Shown here: positions 52,919 through 61,095 of the stretch, one piece after another
Position numbering within the stretch: the stretch's first letter is position 1
Layout: every line of letters begins with the position of its first letter
Assembly: GCF_001552735.1 (NCBI RefSeq)
Contig: NZ_BCRT01000018.1
Coordinates: 57,618-121,617 of the forward strand
Length of the DNA stretch: 64,000 nucleotides
Reading direction: 5' to 3'
Origin: Sanguibacter suarezii NBRC 16159
GTDB taxonomy: Bacteria; Actinomycetota; Actinomycetes; Actinomycetales; Cellulomonadaceae
The notes under the pieces: model-generated
The model's database searches: none
What the model was told of the DNA's origin: nothing
The model's input: only the letters and a program-made list of their open reading frames with translations
Position numbers and translations under genes: made by a program

Positions 52919-53325
52919 TCCTCCGGTAGCTCTGCGGTCCGCACGACCGTCACGTCCTTGCTGCTCCAACCGGGCAGCCCCAGCGGCACCCGTACCTCCA
53001 CCGCCACACATCGCCCGGCGCACCCGGCGACCGCCCCAGCCCCGGTCCGGATGTCCTGGACGGTGACCCAGTCAGGCAGCTGGGCGTAGACGGCCTCGGT
53101 GGCCGAGCCGCCGCCCATCTGCGCACGCGCTCCGTCCCGGGCCGCCTGCTGGGCGGAGGAGATCACCGTGACCACCATGAAGCCCTGGACCAGCAGGATC
53201 GTGGCGAAGACGAGCACAGTCACGAAGCCGACGAGCTCGATCGCCATCGACCCGCGCTCAGGCTCGTCCCCGACCGCCCGTGCCCACAGGCGACCGGCAG
53301 TGCGCCGGCCCCGAGGGGCGCTCAT
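52915..53325 (-). CDS. TadE-like pseudopilin
   Basis: The 136-residue protein has a cytoplasmic leader ending ERG, then SMAIE and a hydrophobic helix (31-50). Gly25 with Glu30 at +5 fits prepilin processing. The short extracellular part has two Cys. It begins 1 nt inside the stop of the TadZ-TadE fusion (TGATG). It is the second TadE-type protein of the locus. Confidence 0.82.
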   Translation of the reverse strand: MSAPRGRRTAGRLWARAVGDEPERGSMAIELVGFVTVLVFATILLVQGFMVVTVISSAQQAARDGARAQMGGGSATEAVYAQLPDWVTVQDIRTGAGAVAGCAGRCVAVEVRVPLGLPGWSSKDVTVVRTAELPEE

Positions 53326-54866
53326 CACCTCTCCCACACGATCGTGGCCTCGGAGGACACCGCCGGGATGAGGGAGGGGACGATCGACGGCGTCCGGACG
53401 CTCACCGTGACCACGTCCGACGTCGGTGCGCTCATCTGCCAGCCGCGCTGCCAGCCGCCCGGGATCCGGTCCTGCACCTCGGCGTGCACCTGGGTGGCGG
53501 AGCTGCCGACCGCATAGGAGCGGGCAGCCTCCTGAGCGGCGTTGGACGCCACCACGTGGCTCACCCCCCACAGCACCATCTGGACGCAGACGAGAACCAG
53601 GAACACAGCCACGGTCATGACGACCGGCATCTCGACCGCCATCTGCCCCGCCTCCCGGTCGGCCGAGACCGGGCCACCCTTGCGCCGCGCTCCCCGTCGA
53701 CGTGACGGCGTCCCGATCGGTGTCGCCTGCGCCGGGTGGGTGAGGGCGCGGACGGCGAGCAGCGGGCGTTCGAGCTCGGGCAGACGCTGCTCGAGCACCG
53801 TCGCGGTGTTCATCGCACCCTCCAGCGTCGCCCCCAGACGCGGCGCGGTCGCCACGACCGGCAGGCCCGTGACCCGCGGGACGAGCGCGGGCTGCACGTC
53901 GGAGGACTTGGCCAGCGAGTTGACGAAGACCTGCGCCTTCTCACGGCTGGTGATCTCCAGCCGCTCCAGGGACTCCACGAGCCGGCGGGCGGAGCGCAGC
54001 GCCGGGACGTCGGGGGTGACGACCACGACGATCGCGTCGCAGACTTCCAGGGCCATGGCGGTGACGTCGTCCAGGCGCGAGCCGCAGTCGATCACGACGT
54101 GCTCGTACTGGTAGCGCAGCGCCGAGATGATCTGCCGGGTGGCCGAGCCGGTGAGCAGCTCGCCGTTCTCCCCGTCGGTGGGTGCCGGGATGAGCTGGAT
54201 GCCGTGGGAGAGCGAGCAGGTCGCCTCACCGAGGGCGCGACCGGTCAGCTCGTCGGCGATGTCGACGAGGTCGACGATGCTGCGCCGCGCAGCGACGCCC
54301 GCGTATGCGGCCAGGTCGCCCTTGCGCACGTCGAGGTCGACGATGCACGTGGTGCCGCCGGTCGCGGCGCTCGACCGGCCCAGGAGCAGGGTCAGCAGCG
54401 TCGTGCCGACGCCGCCCTTGGCGCCGACGACGGCGATCACCTTGCCGGCGTGGTCGCCGTCGCGTGCCTCCGCGGACAGCTGCCGACGGGCGGACCGGGA
54501 CCACTCCCCGGCACTCTCGATCCGTGACCGGAACTCTTCGAGAGAGGGCGGCAGCGCCACCACCGACCGCGCTCCGGCGTCCATCGCCGCCCCGAGCGTC
54601 TGCGGCGTCGTCCGGCCGACGACGATCACCGTGGCGAGCAGGGGACGCTTGATCCCGAGCTCTCGTGCCACCTCGTAGCCCGCGTCGTCACCGAGCGACT
54701 CGTCGAGGAGGACGACCTCGACGGTCTGGTCCGCCTCGAGGGCTGACCACAGCTGGTCGACCGTGGCCACGCTCGCTGCGACGAACACGCTCTCCATCTC
54801 GGCGCAGGTGGCCTGCACCTGGTCGCGGACCTGCGGGCTGCTGGAGGCGATGAGGATCCTCGTCAT
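53325..54866 (-). CDS. tadZ: TadZ/CpaE-type ATPase fused to a TadE-like pseudopilin
   Basis: The 513-residue protein has three parts. Residues 1-125 are an atypical receiver domain (ILIASSSPQVRDQVQ). Residues 141-380 are a MinD/ParA-type ATPase with deviant Walker A KGGVGTT (150-156) and TCIVDLDVRKGD, typical of TadZ, which places the pilus machine. Residues 400-513 are a TadE-like pseudopilin with a hydrophobic helix (413-433) and an extracellular tail. Gly407 then QMAVE puts Glu412 at +5. No stop or start codon separates the parts. ATG 54866 has AGGA at 8 nt; GTG 54872 is less likely. Confidence 0.88.
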   Translation of the reverse strand: MTRILIASSSPQVRDQVQATCAEMESVFVAASVATVDQLWSALEADQTVEVVLLDESLGDDAGYEVARELGIKRPLLATVIVVGRTTPQTLGAAMDAGARSVVALPPSLEEFRSRIESAGEWSRSARRQLSAEARDGDHAGKVIAVVGAKGGVGTTLLTLLLGRSSAATGGTTCIVDLDVRKGDLAAYAGVAARRSIVDLVDIADELTGRALGEATCSLSHGIQLIPAPTDGENGELLTGSATRQIISALRYQYEHVVIDCGSRLDDVTAMALEVCDAIVVVVTPDVPALRSARRLVESLERLEITSREKAQVFVNSLAKSSDVQPALVPRVTGLPVVATAPRLGATLEGAMNTATVLEQRLPELERPLLAVRALTHPAQATPIGTPSRRRGARRKGGPVSADREAGQMAVEMPVVMTVAVFLVLVCVQMVLWGVSHVVASNAAQEAARSYAVGSSATQVHAEVQDRIPGGWQRGWQMSAPTSDVVTVSVRTPSIVPSLIPAVSSEATIVWER

Positions 54867-54868
54867 GG

Positions 54869-55573
54869 TCACAGTCCTGCTTCCTGCTCGAAGAAGAGCT
54901 GCTCGTCGGGGAGGGAGGCTTCGTCGCCGCGCCCGCGCAGCGCGAGCCTGAGCTTGGTGGAGAAGCTCTCGACGTACGCCAGGCGCAGGGCCTGGTCGAC
55001 GGGGAGGGCGAAGGTCACCGGGACGCCGGTCCCCGTCTGGAAGTTGCCCGTCGCGTCAGCGCCCTCGACGGTGGTCGTCACGCCGACCTCGAGCACGAGC
55101 GCGTTCTCGACCCAGATCTCCGAGCGCTGGGTGGCCTCGTCAGACCCGCGCGTGGTCGCGATGATGTCGACGCGGTCCCCCGGTGCGACCTTGCCGGCCA
55201 CGCCGGTCTCGGCGTCGACGAGGATCGCGACCTCGCGGTATCCGGGCTGCAGACCGGGAGGGGCGGCGACCATGCCTTCCTGGAGAGAGGACCCGGCGGT
55301 GTAGTTCCCGCTCGCGACCATCCCCACGACCTGGTCGACGGACGTCAGCGCGGACTCCGGAGCCCATCGCTCGGGCAGCTGGGAGACGGTGACCATGTCG
55401 GCGGTGATGGGCTGCAGCTCGGTGACGTCGGCGGTGAGCTCCAGGACCGGGGCGTAGGACCCGACCTTCGAGTTGACCTCTCCGACGTACACGGAGACCG
55501 CGATGAACACGGCGACGGCGCCGAGCGCGGTCGCGAAGAGCAGAAGAACGCCACGGCGTTGGCGAGGATTCAT
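54869..55573 (-). CDS. cpaB: Flp pilus assembly protein CpaB/RcpC
   Basis: The 234-residue protein starts MNPRQRRGVLLLFATALGAV with one membrane helix (9-29), followed by an SAF domain region (ADMVTVSQLPERW) and REVAILVDAETGVAGKVAPGDRVDII. It is an envelope component of Tad pili. The ATG overlaps the upstream stop by 4 nt, and the tadZ fusion gene follows. Confidence 0.88.
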   Translation of the reverse strand: MNPRQRRGVLLLFATALGAVAVFIAVSVYVGEVNSKVGSYAPVLELTADVTELQPITADMVTVSQLPERWAPESALTSVDQVVGMVASGNYTAGSSLQEGMVAAPPGLQPGYREVAILVDAETGVAGKVAPGDRVDIIATTRGSDEATQRSEIWVENALVLEVGVTTTVEGADATGNFQTGTGVPVTFALPVDQALRLAYVESFSTKLRLALRGRGDEASLPDEQLFFEQEAGL

Positions 55574-56370
55574 GCGTTGACCACTCCGTACTGCTCGATG
55601 ACGGGATTCGCCGGGGCGACCACGGCGGGGCTGGCGTACACGGGGACGCCGCAGAAGATGCACTCGGCGCCCCCTGTCAGGCGGTGGCACAGCGAGCAGG
55701 TGACGGTCGGGGCGTGCCACCGCACGTGCTCGAAGATCTGGTGCGGCGTCTGGGACAGAGCCGACACCTCGAACCAGGACTTCGCGGGCCAGGGGCTCTC
55801 CCCCGGAGGTCCTTCGAGGGTGAAGGGCTCGGCGGGCCAGTGCACGCCGGTGACCTTCTGCCGACCGTTGCCACGCTGGGCCACGGCGACCAGCGGCATG
55901 GCGCGCAGGTCCCAGGAGGCTCCAGCGCTGGAGCGCACGGTCTTGGCATGCAGGTCCACCTCGAAGCACGCACCGGGGAACCAGCTGCGCAGGTGCTGCG
56001 CCAGGCGCGGACGCGGGGCAGTGAAGCCCGCGACCGACGTGGTCACGACCGAGGTGCGCATCGCCGCGTTCGTGGCGTCGACGATGGAGCTGGCGTAGCG
56101 GTACCCGTCCACCGGGAGCATGCTCAGCAGCTGCTCGACGATCCACCGACGCGTGGGGACGGGGTCGAGGACGAGGACACCGACGTTCGCGCGGCCGACG
56201 ACGGCCCTGGCCATCCGCGCGTGCCGCGCGGCGTCGCCAGGGGCGCACACGAGGATGGTGTCCTCGGCGCGGTGCGCGTCGAGGGTACCCACGAGGTCCT
56301 CGACCGGGGGGACGGTGTGCGGGTGCCGTGGTGGTGTCCTCTGCCACGGATCGACGACGATGACGGGCAC
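55570..56370 (-). CDS. Unknown protein with C-terminal zinc ribbon, first gene of the Tad locus
   Basis: The 266-residue soluble protein starts at GTG 56370, 3 nt after a perfect AGGAGG. The N-terminal half has Rossmann-like strands (VIVVDPWQ, ILVCAPGD, VGVLVLDP). The C-terminus has Cys225, Cys228, Cys237 and Cys240 (CSLC and CIFC), a zinc ribbon. No signal peptide is seen. I do not recognise a family. Its stop overlaps cpaB by 4 nt, so it belongs to the pilus operon. Confidence 0.8.
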   Translation of the reverse strand: MPVIVVDPWQRTPPRHPHTVPPVEDLVGTLDAHRAEDTILVCAPGDAARHARMARAVVGRANVGVLVLDPVPTRRWIVEQLLSMLPVDGYRYASSIVDATNAAMRTSVVTTSVAGFTAPRPRLAQHLRSWFPGACFEVDLHAKTVRSSAGASWDLRAMPLVAVAQRGNGRQKVTGVHWPAEPFTLEGPPGESPWPAKSWFEVSALSQTPHQIFEHVRWHAPTVTCSLCHRLTGGAECIFCGVPVYASPAVVAPANPVIEQYGVVNA

Positions 56371-56424
56371 GGTCCTCCTAGAACGAGATGCGATGCGATG
56401 CGGGAGTCTGGGACGATGTGCGCC

Positions 56425-56823
56425 ATGACTCCTGTGCTGTCCCCTGTGTGGGCGGATCCCCAGACGACCGCACGACTGTGCGTCGACTCCCGAGCCACGG
56501 TCCCCGCCTGGGTCGCGACCACCCGCGACGCCCGCAACACCGGGCTGCTGCGCACGACCGGGCTGGACGGCGCGTTGCTCATCGAGCGCTGCGGGAGCGT
56601 GCACACGATCGGGATGCAGTACCCGATCGACGTCGTGTTCCTCAGCGCCGAGCGACGAGTCGTCGACGTCGTCACCATGCGCCCGGGGCGCATCGGCCGA
56701 CCTCGCCTGCGGGCGAGGTCCGTGGTCGAGCTGCCGGCTGCGGCTGCGGCCCGGCTCGGCATCGTCCGTGGCTCGGTGGTCACGGTCGAGGAGGTCGGTG
56801 CGGGGCTCACACCGGACTCCTGA
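56425..56823 (+). CDS. DUF192 family protein
   Basis: The 132-residue protein has the DUF192 core: TGLLRTTGLDGALLIERCGSVHTIGMQYPIDVVFLSAERRVVDVV. The family is small and mostly of unknown role. No signal peptide is present. The ATG at 56416, three codons upstream, is equally possible. It is divergent from the Tad locus across only 54 nt, which includes three tandem ATGCG units at 56388-56402. Confidence 0.82.
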   Translation: MTPVLSPVWADPQTTARLCVDSRATVPAWVATTRDARNTGLLRTTGLDGALLIERCGSVHTIGMQYPIDVVFLSAERRVVDVVTMRPGRIGRPRLRARSVVELPAAAAARLGIVRGSVVTVEEVGAGLTPDS

Positions 56824-56856
56824 GGGGACCAGGGACTCATCGCGTGCACGGGCGTC

Positions 56857-57009
56857 TCACCAGTCCTTCCAGGGGCGGCCGAAGTCGTCGAGGTGGTCGA
56901 AGGGGGGGCCGGAGGCGTGTGAACAACCCTCCCAGCGAGCACGACAGTACTGATCAGAGCCCTGGGGGGACAGGGGGAGAACTCCCCATAGATCCGCGAT
57001 ACGGCCCAT
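56857..57009 (-). CDS. Candidate small protein (50 aa), unknown
   Basis: The frame from ATG 57009 gives a 50-residue product ending DHLDDFGRPWKDW with Trp, Cys and Asp residues unlike random high-GC translation: GSDQYCRARWEGCSH precedes it. Its last 22 codons all have G or C at the third base. It lies after the rplA hairpin on the same strand and converges with the DUF192 gene. The ribosome-binding site is weak, and the first half has mixed third-base composition, so the start is doubtful. Confidence 0.4.
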   Translation of the reverse strand: MGRIADLWGVLPLSPQGSDQYCRARWEGCSHASGPPFDHLDDFGRPWKDW

Positions 57010-57073
57010 CACCGAGTCGTCGCGGACGCCCCGTTCCTGCCCGTCTGCCCGGGCGACGGTGCCCGGGAACGAC

Positions 57074-57105
57074 AAAGGCCGGACCCCCGAGGGGATCCGG
57101 CCTTG
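57074..57105 (-). terminator. Terminator of rplA
   Basis: AAGGCCGGA (57075-57083) pairs with TCCGGCCTT (57096-57104), with two more pairs inside after a C-A mismatch. It lies 31 nt after the rplA stop and ends the secE-nusG-rplK-rplA unit. There is no T tract. Confidence 0.75.
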
Positions 57106-57135
57106 GTCGTGCTGGTGTCTAGACAGACGTGAGGA

Positions 57136-57852
57136 TCAGGCCTCGTCGTCGCCGAGCAGCTTGGTCGTCTTCGACGGGTCCACGGGGATGCCGGGGCCCA
57201 TCGTCGTCGTCATGGTCGCCTTGCTGATGTAGCGACCCTTGGAGGCCGACGGCTTCAACCGCAGGACCTCGTCGATAGCAGCGGCGTAGTTCTCCACGAG
57301 CGAGGTCTCGGGGAAGGACGTCTTGCCGATGATGAAGTGGAGGTTCGAGTGCTTGTCGACGCGGAACTCGATCTTTCCGCCCTTGATCTCGGACACGGCC
57401 TTGGCCACGTCCATGGTCACGGTACCGGTCTTCGGGTTCGGCATGAGGCCACGGGGACCAAGCACCTTACCGAGGCGACCGACCTTGCCCATGAGGTCCG
57501 GGGTTGCGACGGCGGAGTCGAAGTCGGTGAAGCCAGCGGCCACCTTCTCGATGAGCTCGTCGCCACCGACGACGTCGGCGCCGGCCGCGCGGGCCTGCTC
57601 GGCACGCTCGCCCGTCGCGAAGACGAGGACGCGGGCGGTCTTACCGGTTCCGTGCGGGAGGATCACCGTTCCGCGGACCATCTGGTCCGCCTTGCGGGGG
57701 TCGACGCCCAGGCGGAAGGCGACCTCGACGGTCGCGTCCCACTTGGTGACCGAGGTCTCCTTGGCGAGGCGCACGGCCTCGAGGGGGGTGTACAGGGTGT
57801 CGCGGTCGATCTTCTCGGCCGCGGTGCGATATGCCTTGCTGCGCGTTGCCAT
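57136..57852 (-). CDS. rplA: 50S ribosomal protein L1
   Basis: The 238-residue protein has the L1 signature [21 protein letters not shown] and [22 protein letters not shown]1 forms the mobile stalk by the E site and autoregulates its operon in many bacteria. AAGGAG precedes the ATG. It follows rplK by 105 nt. rplJ does not follow; the Tad locus intervenes. Confidence 0.98.
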   Translation of the reverse strand: MATRSKAYRTAAEKIDRDTLYTPLEAVRLAKETSVTKWDATVEVAFRLGVDPRKADQMVRGTVILPHGTGKTARVLVFATGERAEQARAAGADVVGGDELIEKVAAGFTDFDSAVATPDLMGKVGRLGKVLGPRGLMPNPKTGTVTMDVAKAVSEIKGGKIEFRVDKHSNLHFIIGKTSFPETSLVENYAAAIDEVLRLKPSASKGRYISKATMTTTMGPGIPVDPSKTTKLLGDDEA

Positions 57853-57957
57853 CTGCTTGTTCTCCTTAGAGCAGTCGTGGTCTGCGGGTCCGCGCGGACC
57901 CTGCCACTGTCTGACAGGACGGACCTGTCAGCGAAACGATGAATGGGTGAGGCTGGA

Positions 57958-58389
57958 TCAGCCCTGAACCGTGATGCCCATGGAGCGAGCGGTGCCGGCG
58001 ATGATCTTCGACGCAGCGTCGAGGTCGTTCGCGTTGAGGTCTTCGAGCTTGACCTGGGCGATCGTCCGGACCTGGTCAGCGGTCAGCGAGGCGACCTTGA
58101 CCGTGTGCGGGGTGGGCGAGCCCTTGTCCACGCCTGCGGCCTGCTTGATCATCTCGGCTGCCGGCGGGGTCTTGGTGATGAAGGTGAAGGAACGGTCTTC
58201 GTAGACCGTGATCTCCACGGGAACCACACTGCCACGCTGCGACTCGGTCGCGGCGTTGTAGGCCTTGCAGAACTCCATGATGTTGACGCCGTGCTGACCG
58301 AGCGCGGGGCCGATCGGGGGTGCCGGCGTGGCAGCGCCGGCCTTGATCTGGAGCTTGATAAGCCCAGATACCTTCTTCTTGGGAGGCAT
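57958..58389 (-). CDS. rplK: 50S ribosomal protein L11
   Basis: The 143-residue protein has [30 protein letters not shown] and [15 protein letters not shown], the L11 signature at the GTPase centre (thiostrepton site). GAAGGA precedes the ATG. It follows nusG by 66 nt. Confidence 0.98.
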   Translation of the reverse strand: MPPKKKVSGLIKLQIKAGAATPAPPIGPALGQHGVNIMEFCKAYNAATESQRGSVVPVEITVYEDRSFTFITKTPPAAEMIKQAAGVDKGSPTPHTVKVASLTADQVRTIAQVKLEDLNANDLDAASKIIAGTARSMGITVQG

Positions 58390-58455
58390 ATCGGGTCCTT
58401 CGTGTTCTGACTCAGTGATTGACGACGCCCTCTGACGCCGTCGGCTCGCTCAGTA

Positions 58456-59244
58456 TCAGATCTTGGCGACCTGGCTGAACGACAACTCAACCGGGGTCTC
58501 CCGGCCGAAGATTGAAACCAGCACCTTGAGCTTCTGGCTCTCGGCGTTGATCTCCGAAATGGTCGCGGGCAACGTGTCGAACGGCCCGTCGGTCACCGTG
58601 ACCGACTCGCCGATCTGGTAGTCGACCTCGATCGCAGGCGCCGCAGCGGCACCCTTCGCGCCGGCTTCCGCCTTGGGGGCGATGAGCGGCGCAAGCATTC
58701 CGAAGACCTCGTTCTGCGTGAGCGGAACGGGCTGGTGCGTGTGACCGACGAAGCCGGTGACACCGGGGGTGTGGCGGACCGCACCCCAGGACTCGTCCGT
58801 CAGGTCCATGCGGACGAGGACGTAACCGGGGATCCGGACGCGGCGCACGATCTTGCGCTGCGCGTTCTTGATCTCGGTGACCTCTTCCATGGGAACCTCG
58901 ATCTGGAAGATGTAGTCCTCCATGTTGAGGCTCTGGATACGGTTCTCGAGGTTCGCCTTCACGCGGTTCTCGTACCCGGCGTAGGAGTGGATGACGTACC
59001 AGTCGCCCGGCTTGCTGCGCAGCTCGCGCTTGAAAGCCTCGACCGGGTCCTCGTCCTCGTCGACGACGTCCTCGGACGGCTCCTCGGTGGAGGGCTCGGC
59101 GGCGTCGACAGCCTCGTCGGCGGACTCCTCCGTGCCAGCCTCGATCGACAGGTCTGCGGCGGAGGTGTCCGCCTCCGTGCTCTCGGCGTCGCCCGCGACG
59201 GCGTCGACGATCTCCTCCGTCGGTTCGAACGACTCCTGAGACAC
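58456..59244 (-). CDS. nusG: Transcription factor NusG with acidic N-terminal extension
   Basis: Residues about 80-195 are the NGN domain ([40 protein letters not shown]) and about 210-262 the KOW domain ([15 protein letters not shown]). The first 78 residues are highly acidic (Glu, Asp, Ser, Ala) and probably disordered, a common actinobacterial feature. NusG links RNA polymerase, Rho and S10. Start is GTG at 59244. It follows secE by 151 nt. Confidence 0.96.
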   Translation of the reverse strand: MSQESFEPTEEIVDAVAGDAESTEADTSAADLSIEAGTEESADEAVDAAEPSTEEPSEDVVDEDEDPVEAFKRELRSKPGDWYVIHSYAGYENRVKANLENRIQSLNMEDYIFQIEVPMEEVTEIKNAQRKIVRRVRIPGYVLVRMDLTDESWGAVRHTPGVTGFVGHTHQPVPLTQNEVFGMLAPLIAPKAEAGAKGAAAAPAIEVDYQIGESVTVTDGPFDTLPATISEINAESQKLKVLVSIFGRETPVELSFSQVAKI

Positions 59245-59395
59245 GGGTCAACCTGCTTTCTACGACTTTCCGGGGCGAGCCCGGACTACTTCTGATGGAC
59301 GCTCGGTCCCTGACCTGAGTCGGTGCCGAGCTGGTGCGTGAGTGGCCTGGCAACCTGTCCCGAAGCGGTGGTCCGGCTTCGAGGGCCGCAGGGCA

Positions 59396-59677
59396 TCAGC
59401 CGAAGAGCGCGAGGACGCCCTTGCCGATGAGGAAGTCGAGCACGAGCACGAAGGCCATGGCGACGAGGACGAAGACGATCACGACGACGACGTAGTTGAT
59501 GAGCTCGGGGCGGGTCGGGACGACGACCTTCTTGAGCTCAGCGACGACCTGGCGCACGAACAGCGCGACGCGGGCGAAGAAGTTGGCCTTCTTCTGGTCG
59601 GCCTGCTTGCCGCCCTTCTTCGCACCACTGACACTGACGCCTTCGGCGCTGGCGGCACCTGATGCGGAATCGCTCAC
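59396..59677 (-). CDS. secE: Preprotein translocase subunit SecE
   Basis: The 93-residue protein has an N-terminal Ser/Ala/Gly-rich extension, the amphipathic segment FARVALFVRQVVAELKKVVVPTRPEL and one membrane helix. It clamps SecY in the translocon. GTG at 59677 has GGGACG upstream. It follows tRNA-Trp, as usual in Actinobacteria. Confidence 0.95.
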   Translation of the reverse strand: MSDSASGAASAEGVSVSGAKKGGKQADQKKANFFARVALFVRQVVAELKKVVVPTRPELINYVVVVIVFVLVAMAFVLVLDFLIGKGVLALFG

Positions 59678-59780
59678 TGTTCGTCCCTACGTCGTGGCTT
59701 GCCTTCTCACGTGCCTCTGACCGATCACCCTCGTGACCGAGGAAACACCCTCGTCGACTCGCGTCGACGACGGCGCCTTG

Positions 59781-59853
59781 CAGGGCAGACAGGACTCGAA
59801 CCTGCAACCTGCGGTTTTGGAGACCGCTGCGCTACCAATTGCGCCACTACCCT
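59781..59853 (-). tRNA. tRNA-Trp (anticodon CCA)
   Basis: The 73-nt sequence folds fully: acceptor AGGGTAG with CTGCCCT (one T-G pair), D arm GCGC/GCGC, anticodon arm GCGGT-CTCCAAA-ACCGC with CCA, and T arm GCAGG-TTCGAGT-CCTGT. The discriminator is G, and CCA is not encoded. It stands upstream of secE. Confidence 0.96.
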
Positions 59854-59933
59854 TCGGAGCCGACCCTCGTCCCGCCTCGTTCGCACCCTGCTGGGCGCGC
59901 CCGATCCGGGCGGACGTCAACCACCGAATGAGT

Positions 59934-59963
59934 ACTCTACGCGACAGGAGTCGCTGGGTCTAA
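59934..59963 (-). promoter_or_regulatory. Promoter candidate of tRNA-Trp/secE-nusG
   Basis: Minus-strand TTAGAC (59958-59963), 18-nt spacer, TAGAGT (59934-59939), about 75 nt before the tRNA. It has the same layout as the rplJ promoter candidate. A TTGACG lies downstream without a matching -10. Confidence 0.5.
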
Positions 59964-59976
59964 CCGGCATGTCCGC

Positions 59977-60044
59977 GACACCCGTCGTGACGCCCGGCGA
60001 CGGGTGTCCACCGGTCGGTGGACCCCCGGTCCGACCGGTCCACC
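59977..60044. repeat. Cluster of inverted repeats upstream of the ABC/two-component operon
   Basis: GACACCCGTCG (59977-59987) pairs with 59998-60008. ACCGGTCGG (60010-60018) pairs with 60031-60039. GGTGGACC (60017-60024) pairs with GGTCCACC (60037-60044). They fill the gap between the divergent tRNA-Trp and ABC genes and could be operators, perhaps for the response regulator of the operon, or leader RNA structure. Confidence 0.5.
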
Positions 60045-60081
60045 ACTTACCTTCGACCTCCCGGGGCGGGATGCTTGTGCC

Positions 60082-61095
60082 ATGACCTCACCGTCCGCAC
60101 CGCAGCCATCACCTGGACCTGCCCGCCCAGCCCCGGCGATCTCCGTCACCGGCCTGCGCAAGACCTACGGCAGCCATGCCGCCGTCGACGGCCTCGACCT
60201 CCACGTCGAGACCGGCGAGATCTTCGCGCTCCTCGGCCCCAACGGCGCCGGGAAGACCACCACGGTGGAGATCCTCGAAGGGTTCCGGGTGCCTGACTCA
60301 GGCACCGTCCGGGTGCTCGGCGAGGACCCCGCCAGCGCCGACCGCGCCTGGCGCAGCAGGATCGGGGTGGTCATGCAGGACTCCCGCGACACCCCCGAGC
60401 TGAGCGTCGCCGAGCTGGTGCACCACGTCGCCACGTACTACCCCTCCCCCCGCGACCCCGACGAGGTCATCGACGTCGTGGGGCTGCGGGCCAAGGCCGG
60501 CACCCGCGCCCGCCAGCTCTCGGGCGGGCAGCGCCGCCGCCTGGACGTCGCCCTGGGCATCGTGGGCAACCCCGAGCTGCTCTTCCTCGACGAGCCGACG
60601 ACGGGCTTCGACCCGCAGGCGCGGCGCAGCTTCTGGGAGCTGGTGCTGTCTCTGCGCGAGGGCGGGACGACGATCCTGCTCACCACGCACTACCTCGACG
60701 AGGCGGCCCACCTGGCCGACCGTGCCGCCGTCGTGCAGGACGGGCGGGTGGTGGCGCTGGGCGCCCCGGACGAGCTGGGCGGGGTCCAGGCGCGGCTTCC
60801 GGTGGTGCACTGGGAGAGCGGCGGTCAGGCGCACGCCGAGCGCACCTCCCACCCGACAGCCCTCGTTGCTCGCCTGGCAGCCGAGGTGCCGCTCGTGGAC
60901 GGGGAGGTCCCCGGCCTGCGGGTCGAGCGTCCGAGTCTGGAGGACGTGTACCTCTCCCTCATCGGCGACACGGCAGCACGCGCGGCTCACGCCGGCGACC
61001 CTGGTGACCACGCCGTCACGACCACGTCGAACACGTCGACCGCCGCGGGCACCGCGGCGTCGGCCCCCATCGCGCGCCTGGAGACGAAGCCATGA
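60082..61095 (+). CDS. ABC transporter ATP-binding protein
   Basis: The 337-residue protein has Walker A GPNGAGKT (52-59), signature LSGGQRRRLD, Walker B LLFLDEPTTGFD and the H-loop in TILLTTHYLDEAAHLA. It is of the DrrA/CcmA exporter type. The C-terminal 40 residues are a Thr/Ala-rich tail. It starts the four-gene plus-strand operon, and its stop overlaps the permease start (ATGA). Substrate is unknown. Confidence 0.92.
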   Translation: MTSPSAPQPSPGPARPAPAISVTGLRKTYGSHAAVDGLDLHVETGEIFALLGPNGAGKTTTVEILEGFRVPDSGTVRVLGEDPASADRAWRSRIGVVMQDSRDTPELSVAELVHHVATYYPSPRDPDEVIDVVGLRAKAGTRARQLSGGQRRRLDVALGIVGNPELLFLDEPTTGFDPQARRSFWELVLSLREGGTTILLTTHYLDEAAHLADRAAVVQDGRVVALGAPDELGGVQARLPVVHWESGGQAHAERTSHPTALVARLAAEVPLVDGEVPGLRVERPSLEDVYLSLIGDTAARAAHAGDPGDHAVTTTSNTSTAAGTAASAPIARLETKP

